The notes: a model not told the origin generated them from the letters alone. A DNA stretch of 64,000 nucleotides from Dioscorea cayenensis subsp. rotundata (GCF_009730915.1 NC_052475.1:868001-932000); one strand, 5' to 3'. Numbered from the stretch's first letter, positions 10,701-25,780 are shown. Program-made: numbers and translations.

Positions 10701-13634
10701 TCAGGCATGCTGCTCTTGTGACAAGGCAAGGGGAGGTATTTTCATGGGGTGAAGAATCAGGAGGGCGACTGGGACATGGAGTTGGAGCAGATGTGATTCG
10801 TCCTCGACTTGTTGAATCTTTATCAATGTGTAACACTGACATTATCGCATGTGGAGAGTTCCATACATGCGCTGTGACTTCAGCTGGTGAACTTTATACT
10901 TGGGGAGATGGTACCCATAATGTAGGCCTTCTTGGCCATGGTACCGATGTCAGTCATTGGATACCAAAGAGGGTTTCAGGACCTCTAGATGGGCTTCAAG
11001 TTGCTTTTGTAACATGTGGCACCTGGCATACAGCCTTGATAACTACAGCAGGGCAGTTATTTACTTTTGGTGATGGAACTTTTGGTGTTCTAGGCCATGG
11101 TAACAGAGAAAGTGTTTCATATCCAAAGGAAGTAGAATCACTGATGGGGTTGAAAACAATTGCTGTTGCATGTGGAGTGTGGCATACTGCTGCTGTAGTA
11201 GATGTTATTGTGACTCAATCTAGTGCCAGCGTATCATCTGGAAAATTATTCACATGGGGTGATGGAGACAAGTATCGTCTCGGCCATGGTGATAAGGAAC
11301 CACGACTAAAGCCTACCTGCATACCTTCTTTGATAGATTACAATTTCCACAAGCTAGCCTGTGGTCATAGTCTGACAATAGGCCTAACAACTTCAGGACA
11401 TGTTTTTACGATGGGAAGTAATGTCTATGGTCAGCTTGGCAATCCCCAGTCTGATGGAAAGCTCCCTTGCTTGGTTGAAGACAAGCTTGTTGGTGAATCT
11501 GTTGCAGAAGTCGCTTGTGGTTCATATCATGTTGCTGTCTTGACAACCAGGAGTGAAGTTTACACTTGGGGCAAAGGAGCTAATGGGAGATTGGGGCATG
11601 GTGACCTTGAAGATAGGAAGACTCCGACTCTTGTAGAGGCTTTGAAGGACCGGACAGTCAAACGCGTTGCCTGTGGCTCAAACTTCACAGCTGCTATTTG
11701 CAGTCATAAATGGGTTTCGGGTGCAGAGCAATCCCAGTGCTCAGCATGCAGACAAGCATTTGGTTTCACTCGGAAGAGGCATAATTGTTATAATTGTGGA
11801 CTTGTACACTGTCATTCGTGCAGTTCAAGGAAGGCTCTGAGAGCAGCGTTGGCTCCTAATCCAGGCAAACCTTATCGTGTATGTGATTCATGCTATATAA
11901 AATTGAGCAAGGTTTTAGAAGGTGGAATTAATAATAAAAGAAATGCTATAGCACGCCTATCAGGCGAAAGCAGAGACAGGTTTGACAAAGTAGATAAATT
12001 ATCAAAAGCTTCTTCGCCTAGCAATGTGGATTTGATCAAGAATCTGGATATTAAAGCAGCGAAACATGGAAGGAGGACCGACTCATTGGCTTTGATTCGA
12101 GCTTCTCAAGTTCCTTCAATGTTACAGTTTAAGGATATTGTTTTTAGTGGTGGATTTGATCTGACTCGAGCAGTTCCAAGACCGGTGCACACATCAGTGC
12201 CGCAATCTGTTAATCACTCCAGAGCTGTTTCACCTTTCTCCAGAAAACCTAGCCCTCCACGTTCTGCAACACCAGTCCCCACAACATCAGGGCTTTCTTT
12301 TTCTAAAAGTGTTGCTGATAGTCTGAAGAAAACAAATGAACTCTTGAGCCTAGAAGTTCAGAAGTTACGTTCTCAGGTAAAAGTATCTTTTCCTCGTCCT
12401 TGTATCTAGTTTTGGACCTTGACCTCATGATGTCCTTATATGCTCAATTGGATTCAATTAGGTTGATAGTCTTAGACAACGGTGCGAGCTTCAAGAATTT
12501 GAGCTGCAGAAATCTGCAAAGAAAGCTCAAGAAGCCATGGCTTTGGCTGCAGAGGAGTCAGCAAAGTCCAAAGCTGCAAAAGAAGTCATAAAAACCCTCA
12601 CTGCACAGGTAATTTTTGTCAACTTATATTTACAATAAATTTGCAATTTCATCTTATTTGAAATTCCTGACACTGATAAATTTGCATTAAGGTTAGCATC
12701 AACTTAGATTTTTGTAGAATTTCCATTGTGGAGGAATTCAATTCTTAAGATTGTTATGATCTCTTGTAGCTCTCAGAGCCTAAGAATTTTTGCATCGAAA
12801 TACAGAGACATTATTGTAATATTTTTCTTTGGATGCATATTCCACAGCTTAAGGATATGGCTGAGAGGCTACCTCCTGGGGTCTATGAGAATGATCAGAT
12901 TACACCAGTGTATATGCCAAATGGCGTTGAATCGCACACCTCGTACTCCTCTGATTTGAGGAGAGAAGGCCAGCTAAGGAATGATGCAACTAGTAATGCA
13001 GTCAATTCTTCATCTATAAACTCTGTTGTTACCAATGGGCTTTCACTGCAAAATCATTTGACAAGGAATGCCCTTGAAGCTAATGAATTGAGCACGCGAT
13101 TCCAGAACAATTGGTCTGTACAGTCTAATAAATCAAATGACAATTTATATGCCACGGCACGTGACAGTAATGCGGAACCTCATATATCTAGCAGCAGAGC
13201 AGAAGATCACGACTACAAGGAGACAGAACCTCGTGTAAATGGTGAGAACAGCAGCTCGAAATCAAGAATCTCCGCCGCACCTGGTAATCAAGTTGAGGCT
13301 GAATGGATAGAACAATATGAACCAGGTGTCTATATAACCCTTGTGGCCCTTCGTGATGGAACAAGAGACCTGAAGAGGGTGCGATTCAGGTACTTTCATC
13401 AAACATTCACTGCTCTCTGTATTTATACCTGTTCATTGAGAATGTGTCATGTTTACCCTGTTGAACACATTAACCATTTGCAGCCGGAGAAGGTTTGGGG
13501 AACATCAAGCAGAGACGTGGTGGTCGGAAAACCGAGAGAAGGTCTATGAGAAATACAATGTTCGGGGTTCCGACAGGACCTCAGCGGCACCATCAATGCT
13601 GTCAGCTCGGAGATCAGACGGAGAGTTCACATAG
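7715..13634 (+). CDS. PH, RCC1 and FYVE domain protein with C-terminal BRX domain (PRAF family)
   Basis: Nine exons: 7715-7762, 8786-8872, 9175-9264, 9414-9500, 9596-9715, 10286-12376, 12462-12608, 12848-13389 and 13484-13634. All introns are GT-AG and in phase, giving about 1120 residues (Arabidopsis PRAF1 has about 1100). In order: an N-terminal PH domain (about 17-135, [20 protein letters not shown] to [10 protein letters not shown]); RCC1 propeller repeats (about 230-610, repeated CGxxHTAAV and WGxGxxGRLGHG); a plant-type FYVE zinc finger (about 618-690, [18 protein letters not shown]); a coiled coil (about 820-895); and a BRX domain (about 1040-1105, [14 protein letters not shown] to [17 protein letters not shown]). 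The start ATG was chosen because [16 protein letters not shown] joins exon 2 exactly as in the family; the nearby ATG at 7663 is in another frame. PRAFs bind phosphoinositides and are proposed Rab/ARF-type regulators at membranes; BRX links them to polarity modules. Confidence 0.94.
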
Positions 13635-14420
13635 CAAGCATGACCAAGAAACATCCTGCAGATGATATCCACTATGACCATGGAGTTGCCAATGATTTTC
13701 CTCCAATGTCCTAGTATATATGTCACTTTATTTTTATTGCCAATTTGTTCTTTCTTGTTATATTCCATCCAGTTCAGTGTATATAACATCATCAAATGAG
13801 ATAGTGTGGGGCACACACACACACACACACAGAGAGAACGGTGTTTCCCTCCCAACAGCGCGACGTATCATCACCGATTAATGTAGGTTTTAGGCTTCAT
13901 TTTAGTCCCATGTATTTGATTAGGACTTTGTCTTTCCACTCTTTATTGAGCTTTTGGTTCTCTGATACATTAAAAGAGTTGATAGTGATCTGACTTTTTC
14001 TCCCATGATTCCCTGTCCATTACCCAACCGTAACCTAACTAATATTAATTCCCGTCCTTATTTAGCCCATGGTTTTCTAGCCCGGATTCAACTGTAACCT
14101 ATAATAATAAGTACATAATATCTTCCTTGAAAGATGCCTATATGGCTATATCCTGAATCCTGATCCCCTCCCAACTCTTTCTTAATTTAAGTGACAAGAT
14201 ATAATAAATATAAAAACCGAATTGAACTAAAAGTCCTACTCGGTTATTTACAGATGTATTTTTATTTTATCCTATATTTAACTACTAATCAGTAATCATC
14301 CCCAAACCCAATCAAGTAATTAAAATTAATTAATTAGTTTTCCATAATTATCCAATAAATTCCTTAAAAAATCCTTCCCACCATACCAGCCGTCGTATCT
14401 CTCACCCTCCGCGCTTGTCT
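13635..14420. other. Intergenic: PRAF 3' UTR and WNK promoter
   Basis: This short spacer lies between the PRAF stop and the WNK leader. It includes a CA/GA microsatellite at 13812-13838. The sequence becomes AT-rich between 14100 and 14390 and turns into a CT-rich leader after 14420. No other gene is seen. Confidence 0.6.
13812..13838. repeat. (CA)n(GA)n microsatellite
   Basis: About ten CA units run directly into GA units in the 3' flank of the PRAF gene. Confidence 0.9.
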
Positions 14421-14427
14421 TATTTAA
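14421..14427 (+). promoter_or_regulatory. Candidate TATA element of the WNK gene
   Basis: TATTTAA precedes a CT-rich leader that continues to the WNK start at 14730. Spacing and the change in composition fit a core promoter, but many similar AT words occur in the window. Confidence 0.4.
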
Positions 14428-14729
14428 GGATTCGAATCCTTCTCGTTCTCGTTTCTCTCTCTTCTTTCCTTTCGCTGGGCTTCTCGCTCTCTCCTTCACT
14501 TCGATTCCTTAGCTAGGTTTCGCTTTTTGTTTCTCGATTAGGGTTTTAGAATTCTTCTCGGATTCTTCTATCCTCCTTCGATTCCGCCTCGGATTATCCA
14601 ATTTGTTTTTTTTTTTTCTCGATTTATTTCCTTAAATTGGGGGGTTTGATTTGGTGATTCTTTTCCCTGTCTCTGTGGAAATCTCTGGTTTTCTAGGGTT
14701 TGAGCTTTGGGTTTGGGTCCCTGGAGGCC

Positions 14730-16940
<2,211 letters not shown>

Positions 16941-17102
16941 CACAGTGGTAACTTTGACCCTCTTGGTAATCCTTTTTCAGATGACCAAGTTTCCTGTCCA
17001 GCAAATGTACCTACATGGCGTGTTGATCTTGAGTCTCTTGATGCTGCAGCATCAGATGAAAAGGGGTTCCTTTCCAGTATTTGTTTCTGCAGTCTCAAAT
17101 GA
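16941..17102 (+). other. In-frame open extension beyond the WNK stop
   Basis: Directly after the TGA, the same frame reads HSGNFDPLGNPF, then DDQVSCPANVPTWRVDLESLD, and continues to a TGA at 17100-17102. The composition and the Asp/Ser-rich text look like a WNK C-terminal tail rather than 3' UTR. It could be reached by splicing out 16912-16980, or it may be a relic of an older, longer reading frame. Confidence 0.5.
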
Positions 17103-20100
17103 GACAAATGATAAAAAGTGCCAAGACATACACTCATTCAATTCATCAGCCTGAAGTGGCTGGTGTCTATGATGATGTTACCCAAATGTTAAGGGTAACA
17201 ACTTCTGATGTTTGAGTTTGTATGTGTGTTGATGGGAAAGAGATGGTCTCCAAAGGAGTTAGTCTGAGTGCCTATTTTAGATTCTAATTTCACACTCTCA
17301 AGAATTAACTTTGTAGCAAATTTTCTTGGTTTATTAAGATCTTGTTGTTCATATAATGATTGAAAGGAAATAACTTACTTGAACTACTGATTTCAGACTC
17401 TTGCTTTAATATCTAGGCCTTTTCTATTAAAGCACTACAATTTCGTTAGATATCTTTTATTTTTTTAATGTTTTTCTGTCAAAAAAATGAACAAAGCAAG
17501 CAGGCAAAATAAGCATACCTGGAACTCACCAAGCTAATGCAATCACAGATGACTCTATCAGGCTTTCAATTCCTAATGCAGCATTAGTCCACAAGAGCAG
17601 CGGCTTCAGCTTTGAGAGAAGAGTCAACCTTCACTGCCATGGCACCAATCAAAATAACACTTCTGAAGTAACTATCAATGATAAACCCCAAACCACTCCA
17701 ACTTAATTCATAAGTCCATGAGCCATCACTAAAAACTACAATTGATTGATAAGGACAAGTATAGTGAGAAACCTCCCTGTATCTCTCTTAGAGAATTCCA
17801 GAACATGAAAATTTCAGCAAATTTAGGAGCACAACTCTTGAAAAGATCACACTAGGTCTTCTAAATGTACCAAGCACAAGTAGTAATCACGTCTTTCAAA
17901 AATGCATCCCAAATCTACTAATGACTAAGTGATTTATTAGTAATCGGACCCCCATTAGAACTCTACATAATTGGTAAAATTTCAAATCATGGGTGAGGAC
18001 ACATTTGTAGGAGTATGAGTAGTAGTTGTGTGCGGGTGATCCCATCATCCATGTGTGCGCAGGCTTCACTCTCACTTGTTCCACCGAGACTTATGCACGC
18101 CCCCTGTCTTTTTTAGCAGGAAAAAAAAAATTCCCAATCTAGACTTTGAGTTGAATAGTTAGCCTCTCAGAACTAAGGTTAGCTAGAAAACTGCAGTCTA
18201 GACCAAGGGAATTCAAGACATTGATCCAATATATTTGAATTTTATTACATTTCCAATGAATATATGGCTAGCAGTCTCTGCTTGAATTTTTAATGTTAAG
18301 TGAGGAAGGTCCTCAAACAATGAAAATTCAAGTGGTTGTTAATCACTTAATCATCAAAAACCAGATTCTCAGTTGGCCAATGCATGTTAATATAATAAGT
18401 TGGTTTCAAAACAAGAAGGATGTCAAATACCCATATTTAGTCCATCCACATCCACCATCTTGGATTACAATCAAGATAGCAATATCTCAATGATGAATTA
18501 GATTAGATACTTCTTGGTTTATAACTGTTAAGTAAACCCTCTTTGCACCGACCTATTCACAAAATTTTTTACCTACATTCAAGTTGTTAAGCTTTCTCAA
18601 TGAGAGAGTACATAATGGTTTAGTCAGTGTGCATGCTCTCTAGACAATTACTAAACATTCATTGGATCTTCAAATGTACAGGCATCTTAATGCCCCATTG
18701 AAATAACTCAATTGATTGATTTTTGTTAAAGCTGTCCATTTTATTATGTCTTCCTTAATGTTTATAATCTGCTAATTATCGGCTTTAGTTCTGTCCAGTT
18801 GGCAAGGTGCTCTTCTTAATTGTCATTAATCAACACATGCATGCACCTTAACAATGATTCATGGGACTTGGTCACCAGTTGGTTGTCTATGAATATCTCT
18901 TGATGAGGCTTCTTGTTTCTAGAGTTTGCTTTAAAATAAAAAATAAAAAAAAATAATAATAAACCATATTTATTAATAGTAACGAAATACAATTAGAGCA
19001 AAATAATAAAATAACAGTAAATGAAGAGAAAGAGAAACAACAAATGAAAGACTAACAGTTCATCAGAAGTACTGAACAACTACAGGAAAGAAAGCTCAAG
19101 GGTTCCACTAACTAACTAGTAGTACCCAGGACAAGTTGGCTTCCTAAACTTGTTTCTAATTTTCTATCTATAATTTATATTAATTCTTATTAAATCACGC
19201 ATATAAAATCTTATAAAATAAGCTCATAATTAGATTTTGTTATCATCACTGTATCCAGTAAAATTTAAATTTTCTATATCAATACTATTCATAATAAAGC
19301 CATTATCGCTCAACCAAAGATCTCTTGGCATATGTGAAATGTGTATATTTCCCTTTGAACAATTAATTATTTTATGAAAGATATGATAATAGATACTATT
19401 AACATTAAACCTTTATTTTGATGCTGATTTGATTTAATTTCTCTCCCTTATCCGGGACAAATTCAATTATTCAAATCAAGAAGAAGAAGCATGTCAAGCA
19501 TATCCTCGTTTGAACGAAAAACAAATGGAAGATGATGAATTAAAGTAAGATATCAAATAAAAGAAAGATAAAATAAAAAGGAGAGAAGAATCAGATGGTA
19601 GGAATGGTCAGTCGTCTCTTCTGAGCCGACTAAGTTTAGTTTTGGATTCTTTTTTATTTTTCTTTATTTCTTACCTATCCTCACTTATTAAATTCCATAA
19701 CTTTATTTTATTCTTTTTTTATGGGGTGGAACCAACTCATCAAACTCTCTGATGGGACCACTTGCCCTGGTTTTACTCATTCAAACGTCTCTTCTTTTAT
19801 TTATATATACTTATTATTATGTATTTATTTATATCCTTTATTGCACTGCTATTGATATTGGGATTGATGTGGTCAAAAGTTTGGTAGTTCCTTGTTTTTC
19901 ATTTTGATTGATAAGTCCTTTCTCTCTTTATCCCACACCTCCAAATCAAAAGATTGGGCTCTGACTTTTCATGTTCTATAAATTTCTTTTTGTGGACTAG
20001 CACTTAGTAATCTCTCAAATCTTTACATCTAATTCCTTATTAATTGATAATAATAATAATAATTTATTTAAACTATCAACCAAATTATTAAAATTTAAAT

Positions 20101-20814
20101 CATTTAAATAAATGATTTAATTAATTTTATTAATATGAGTTGGGGCTTTATAAAATCTATGATTTTTATAAAAAGTAATAAATTTTTTTAAAATAAAAAC
20201 TAGTCACATCATAAATCATGCATAAATTTTTTAATTATATCATACACTCTCACTGTGGGCACAAGAGAGACAAAAAAAAATCAAAACTTTAATTGACAAT
20301 AGTCGGTGGCAAATTAATAATTCATAAAATTAAAAACAGATAAATAAATAAATAATTTAAATTATATAATAAAAAAAAAATCTTCAAGTCAACATAAATC
20401 TATTTAATCTTTCATATTTACTCCACAATCTCAAATAATATTCTGAATTTTCAAGGAAATAAGATGTATAACTACCATTTAAATTAAACAAGGACAATTT
20501 GGTGATTGATATAGACCCAAAAGTTTTTCCGGCGCGCGCGTAGTCATCGCCATATAAATTCTGAAATTGCGGCCTCATTTGTCTTCTTCTACCCAATTTA
20601 CAAAATTAAATATTATTTCCAATTAATAAACTACAATATATATATAAATAAATTTCACAAATTCCATTTTTTTTCCTTCCAAATTGTTTCCTTTTTTTCT
20701 CTTACAAAAATGTATTTCATATAAATCTCTGTGAATTTACAAATTTCATTTCTTTTTTTTTTCAATTTTAATTTCAGTAATAATTCAATTTCCCTCCAAA
20801 AAAAAAGATGATGA
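17103..20814. other. Intergenic spacer with an old LINE fragment
   Basis: The region between WNK and the U-box gene holds a LINE remnant (about 17455-17930). The segment to about 18900 has repeat-like texture without a recognisable protein. AT-rich DNA follows to the 3' flank of the U-box gene. A 70-codon minus-strand open frame at 20384-20596, around a GGCGCGCGCG patch at 20531, shows no known domain. No gene is called here. Confidence 0.6.
17455..17930 (-). mobile_element. LINE remnant: 3' end with RNase H (RVT_3) domain
   Basis: The minus strand, read from about 17760 down, gives TCPYQSIVVFSDGSW, then WSGLGFIIDS, then MAVKVDSSLKAEAAAL. This carries the FSDGSW (first acidic residue) and KAEAAAL (second acidic residue) motifs of the RVT_3 RNase H domain found at the C-terminus of plant LINE ORF2. 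The preceding sequence (about 17930-17770) reads like the CAWYIWK-type linker before that domain. The frame is interrupted by a stop after AALVD and by others, and an A-rich tail (minus strand) lies near 17457-17485. The element is 5'-truncated and clearly inactive. Confidence 0.72.
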
Positions 20815-22029
20815 TCAGAAAGGCATGATGTGCGTGGTCTTGGTATCGTAGCCGGAGAGACAGCTCTTCGAGTTCACTCTGAAGATCCTCAAGAGATCGC
20901 CGGACATCTGCCTCATCGCCGGCGAGCAATCGCCTTGCATCAGTAGGAGGATCTTCGTTAGCACGCCATTGGCACCGGCGACGGCCTCTTGAGCTTTCCG
21001 ATCTCGGTACAAATGGCACAAGGTCCACAGCACAATCACCGCCGATTCCGCCCCCTCTTTTCCGGCCTTCATCATTCGGTTCACAACCGCCACCACCGCC
21101 TCCGCTGCTCCGGCGCATATCGCTGCCCGGCCCTCGGCGCAGCTTGACGCCGCCTCCATCAGCTTCAGAGCCTTCTCTGCCGTCGGTGCCGGCACTGTGG
21201 ACGATTTCTCGGTTAGTGCTCGAGCTAGCGCGGGTACCAACCCTTCTTCCACCATTCGCGCTCTTGCTCGCTTCACCGACGATAAGGCCAGCAGACAGGA
21301 TAGCCCCGCTCCGGTGGAATCTCGATCGATGGACCCGTCCTCCGCCGGCCCGATCAGCCGGATCAGTTCACGGAGGAGGTCGGAGTTGTCAGCAACGCGA
21401 GATCTGGAGTCTTTGTCGCAAAGACCGGAGTTGAGGATCGCATCCAGAACCCTAGCTGCATCCACCCGCATCTCCGGCTCCGATCTCCTCATCGACTCGA
21501 GAAGACCGGTGGTGGATCGGTTTAGATCGGCGGAGAGGGCGCTGATCAAGGCCCGCTTGGCTCCGTCCTCGATGAAATCCGCGTTGAGGACCAGCGCGAG
21601 GACTCGGACGGCATCATCATTGGCGTCGGAGCCAAGGAGGGAAGAAATGGCCGGTGAGAAGGAAGGGGAGGTAGCGAGCGAGTTCTTATCAAACTCATCC
21701 CGATCCGGGTCGGAGAGGAAGGCGATGAGCTCAGGGAGGCGACCGGCGGAGGCAAGGTCGGTTGGGGAGGTCTTGGAGCGGTCGTCAGGGAGGGACCAGA
21801 GGGAGATGAGACGGCGAAGTGTGAGATTGGGGACGAGATCAGTTGAAGGGAGAGGGAGCATGGTGGCAGGGCAGGTGGTGTTCCCGGAGTCAAGCCAGCG
21901 TTGGATGGAGGTGCGATCGTAAGTGACGCCGGTACAGAGGCTCACCGGCGATCGCATCACCTCAAGAGAGATTGGGCATCGGAAATAGCTTGGCACCTTC
22001 ACCTCCAAGCCCTCTATCTTCCTTCCCAT
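20815..22029 (-). CDS. PUB25/26: U-box E3 ubiquitin ligase with ARM repeats (PUB25/26 type)
   Basis: A single-exon gene of 404 residues, GC-rich, on the minus strand with ATG at 22029. The U-box spans about residues 11-85 (VPSYFRCPISLEVMRSPVSL, TGVTYDRTSIQRWL, CPATM, LVPNLTLRRLI) and should bind E2 enzymes. The rest is a helical ARM-repeat region (about 100-390) for substrate binding. The C-terminus KSCLSGYDTKTTHIMPF is the signature end of the PUB25/PUB26 group. In Arabidopsis these ligases target BIK1 in immunity and MYB15 in cold signalling. Whether those substrates apply here is inference. No intron or defect is seen. A plus-strand frame in the same place is a shadow of the high GC content. 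Confidence 0.95.
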   Translation of the reverse strand: MGRKIEGLEVKVPSYFRCPISLEVMRSPVSLCTGVTYDRTSIQRWLDSGNTTCPATMLPLPSTDLVPNLTLRRLISLWSLPDDRSKTSPTDLASAGRLPELIAFLSDPDRDEFDKNSLATSPSFSPAISSLLGSDANDDAVRVLALVLNADFIEDGAKRALISALSADLNRSTTGLLESMRRSEPEMRVDAARVLDAILNSGLCDKDSRSRVADNSDLLRELIRLIGPAEDGSIDRDSTGAGLSCLLALSSVKRARARMVEEGLVPALARALTEKSSTVPAPTAEKALKLMEAASSCAEGRAAICAGAAEAVVAVVNRMMKAGKEGAESAVIVLWTLCHLYRDRKAQEAVAGANGVLTKILLLMQGDCSPAMRQMSGDLLRIFRVNSKSCLSGYDTKTTHIMPF

Positions 22030-22389
22030 CTCCTCGTTAATGGCTTCTCCTTCTTCGAGCTCTTCAATGGCTGCTTCTTCTTCGATTTCGAGGGAGAGAC
22101 GAGGATGTGGGTCGTGAAGAGCTTATGAAGAGCGTTCTGGTCAACGGTCAAAGGTCTACGAACCAAAGGAGGTGGGCAATCTCTTTCTCTTTGTTTTGTC
22201 TATATGTTTTGGGACTTTGGAATTTGACTCACTGGTGTAGTACTTAGTGGTGGTGAGATTTTTGGGTGAGTTTAGGTGGTGGTGTTTATTGGATTGCGCC
22301 GTGTTGGACCCGCGGAATAGAAGGGCGTGAGGTGGGACCAGACAGACGATCCGGGCTAGAGGAGACTCCACTGCTTTGGTTTTTTTGGT

Positions 22390-23375
22390 CAGTGGTTTCA
22401 GACCTTTCTTTTCTATTTATTTTTGTTTTTTTATGCTGAGTTTTTAAGCTGTTTCCTTTAATTGTTGTGCCTGTTTTAGTTCTTTATCTTTGTTTATCTT
22501 GCATTGTTGAAGATTGTGTTTTGGCCTAAGTATGGAATATTATTTAGAGAAAAAGATTACAACTTTGTTATGTATGAATTGTGATATTTGGCAATCAACT
22601 TTGTTTGTGTTTCATGTTTTTTGAAGATGGTTTTTTGACTGAATGACATTTGTATTTGAGCGAACTCATGCATTAGTGAAAGGTTGTTGGTTTTCTCAAT
22701 TTTTTTTTTTTAATTGATTTTTAGCTGTTTCTTTTTTCTTTTTTCTTGTTTTATTTCTTATCTTTTTCAGTGTATCTTTGTGTTTGTGTTTCATTGGTTA
22801 TAAGAGTGGTTTGACGAAAGGATGCAATTATTTGGAGTAAATGTTAGAACTTTGTTTTAGTATTTGAGCTTAATCTCATTCCGTGACGCATGTGAATTAA
22901 TGCAAAGCTTTATGTTTTATAAGCATTTATTTGTTCATTTTGAGCCACCAAAGATTAGTGGTTTCCAACTTTTTTTAAGTTTTTGCTTGATTTCCTACTG
23001 TTTATCTTTCTCTTTTCCTGTTTTAATTCTCATCTTTTTGTTTGTGTTTCGCTTTCGAATATTGTGTTTTGACCGATTTGCTCATTATTTATAGAAAAAA
23101 TTAGAGCATTGTTATGGGTGACATTAGCGATTCCAGCGTGATCTCATGTGGAGTGTTTATAAACATTTGATTTATTTATTTAATAATTTGAGGTAATAAA
23201 TGTTAGTGGTTTCCGACCTTACTTAATTTTTTTTACTTTTTGTCTTCAGTTCTTTCATAACAATATCATAGTTTTGGATTGAATCACTCAACTACTTATA
23301 GATAAAGATTAGGACTTTGTTATGTAGGACATTAGGACTTGAGCACAATCTCATGTGAATCAATACAAGGCCAAT
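22390..23375. repeat. Four-unit degenerate tandem repeat, unit about 250-290 bp
   Basis: The motif agtggtttccgac and its variants start units at about 22391, 22684, 22957 and 23205. Within each unit come a T-rich ctgtttcttt-like block, a tgtgtttcg/tattgtgttttga block, a tttatagaaaaagatta block, and finally actttgttatg followed by gagc-aatctcatgtga. The last block appears at about 22562, 22850, 23108 and 23314. Spacing shortens from 293 to 248 bp. The units share order but are strongly diverged. Confidence 0.8.
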
Positions 23376-25258
23376 TATTTAATTTGAAGGTTGATCTTCT
23401 TGATTACATTTGTGCTATTGATTTAGACATTAAAGAATGCAAGCAGAAGGTGCCCCTGCATTCAAGTTTCATGAATGAGGATTGCATTGAAGACTGGGTA
23501 GCCAATTCTCTCATGCTTTTATTCAAAGTTATAATCAAACCAACACTAGATCTTATTCCATTCCAAGTCTTCTCCCTTTGTATTTGATGCCCTTGCCCAC
23601 ACGCTTGACTTTGACTAACCTGTCTTTTTCCTCTCTATGATTTATTCAGCCATTGATCCTCTGATAGTATAAAATAATCTACTCATACAAGTTGTATTAT
23701 TTTTATCACCATTGCTAATGTTAACCATTCTTCTTAATAATGAGAGGATTCCTCTTTGATGCTCATCAACTGGTGGAACACAAGTCCAGCTCTTCTTTAT
23801 CACTTTTTGCTGTCATTGTTAATTTCTATGCCCATCTCCAAAAGTTGATTCCTTAGGTTCATTTTTTCAGTAATGATAGATTAGTTTCTGAAAATAGCAT
23901 TAGAACATTATGTTACTCTTCTGGGTATTATTGGAGTATAGACTGAACAAAAAAAAAAAAAATGTTTAGATTTCTCCTTTCTTTTCCTTTCTATCATTAT
24001 CATTCACTTCTTTTGCTTAATTTTTCATCAAGCCAAAACAGTCTAAATAGGGAAGTTGTTCCTTAGCTTTGTCTGGATTGGATTGGAAACAAGTGGAGTA
24101 AGAGTGATGAATTAAACAAATTGTTTTTTCGCTTTTGGTTACATGAAGAAAAATAGAAAATTAGGTTGACAATTTTCTTTTCTATAGCCTTTTCTTTTCC
24201 CTATCTTTTCAAAGTGGAGGAAAAGAAAAAGAAAGTTTGCTTTTTCATGTGTGTTAGCAAGATGAATAAAGAAGAGAGCTAAGGAACTAAAAGAACATAT
24301 CAATAAAATCTTGTTTTCCTGCTTGTTATTTATATCTCTTAATAAAAACAAAGGCTTATAAAGGATTCAGAATCATCATTTGCTTTCATTAATCTTTATT
24401 TTCCTTTTCCTTTTGTTGTTTCTTAATCCCTTTCTTTCCATGAACAAGAAACAAAGACCAAATATATAGTATGTGCAATTTTGCACAAATCTCTGTTGAA
24501 ACTTAATCCTCAGGATTTAATAATATTTTCTCCGACAAGTTTTATGTTTTTTTCCTCTTTGTCTGTGTTTGGTGTGGAAATTGTTTAACTAAATAATTGT
24601 AGCCTGTGGAGTACCCAGGCCATTCATCTACTATATAAAACTAGTAGTCAAACTTTTGAGGCTATCACTTTCAATAAAATTTCCTCATGTTTGTCCACAA
24701 TGTCCTATGTAAAATTATGACTAATGAATCACTATTATAGAGCTTTTGACAAACTCTACTCTGTCATAATGTTGTCAAGATCTAATCAAACACTCAACTC
24801 ATGAGAAGAGAAATCTTTTCTCATTATTAATCATCCTTCATGAACAGAGTCTTATTTTTCACTGTATCTATTTGCCTTTTCTTTAAATGTTTATCATACT
24901 GATATTATCTGAGGTTCTCTCATCTGCTTCTTTTCCATCAAAGTCCAAAGGATTCCATTTCCAAGGTTGAAATTTTTGCCTCTTTAAGCTTTATTCCTGC
25001 AGAGAAAGGTGGGAAAAAAACAAAATCCTGGATATCACATCACTGTTTCCTATATTGATCCTTTGCATTGTTTAATCTTATCACATTGGCATGAATTTGA
25101 TGACCTTATTTCTTGTTCTTTTTTTTTTCCATTTGGAAAGAAAACAAGACTTCCTTCATCAATCCATTACATCCTTAATAAATGACATCTCATCTCCTAT
25201 GCATCATCAATGTGGCCGGCTTCTGAGTTATTCTATCAATATAGTAACAGGAAATGTA

Positions 25259-25284
25259 TGTATATATATATATATATATATATA
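25259..25284. repeat. (TA)n microsatellite
   Basis: About 13 TA units. A second TA run lies at about 25443-25467. Confidence 0.9.
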
Positions 25285-25779
25285 CATTTATAATAATAAT
25301 AATAATATGTTTGGTTGCATCATTTCAAAGATGACAGCTTAGTGTTTCACGGATGCATGTGTTTATGTGGTTGTCTTTGACCAACCTCTGAATTAGGGAA
25401 TTGAGTTCCAATTGCCTCTTTACTAGACCAATAATGAATTACATATATATATATATATATATATATAGTGCATGGTTATGAATGATAGGGACTTGTTTGT
25501 TGTGTTATGGAAATGTGAATGGGTGTTAGGTGTCTATATAATACTAGTTAACAAGTTTAATAAGTTTCATATTTGACTCTAGAGTCTAAACCAACCAAAC
25601 TCTTCCACTCTTGAAGTCTTTGATAGTTATATATTGTGATCTTTCCTTTTCTTTGATTTGATGATGGTTGGGTGGTGTCTCACAAGGTTGGCCTCTTGTC
25701 TTCAATGTCAACAGTTTCGGTGGAGTGTGTAACTTTATTATTATTATTATTTATTCTTTGTTTTACATGACTCTTGTGA

Positions 25780-25780
<1 letters not shown>

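Noticed and set aside
17896-18084. 62-codon minus-strand frame next to the LINE remnant
   Set aside because: It does not continue the LINE reverse transcriptase and matches no domain I know, so it is treated as random.
20384-20596. 70-codon minus-strand frame around a CG-rich patch
   Set aside because: No domain, no promoter and no neighbour logic; not enough to call a gene.
21197-21922. Long plus-strand frame opposite the U-box gene
   Set aside because: It is an antisense shadow of high-GC coding sequence; the minus strand encodes a complete U-box/ARM protein.
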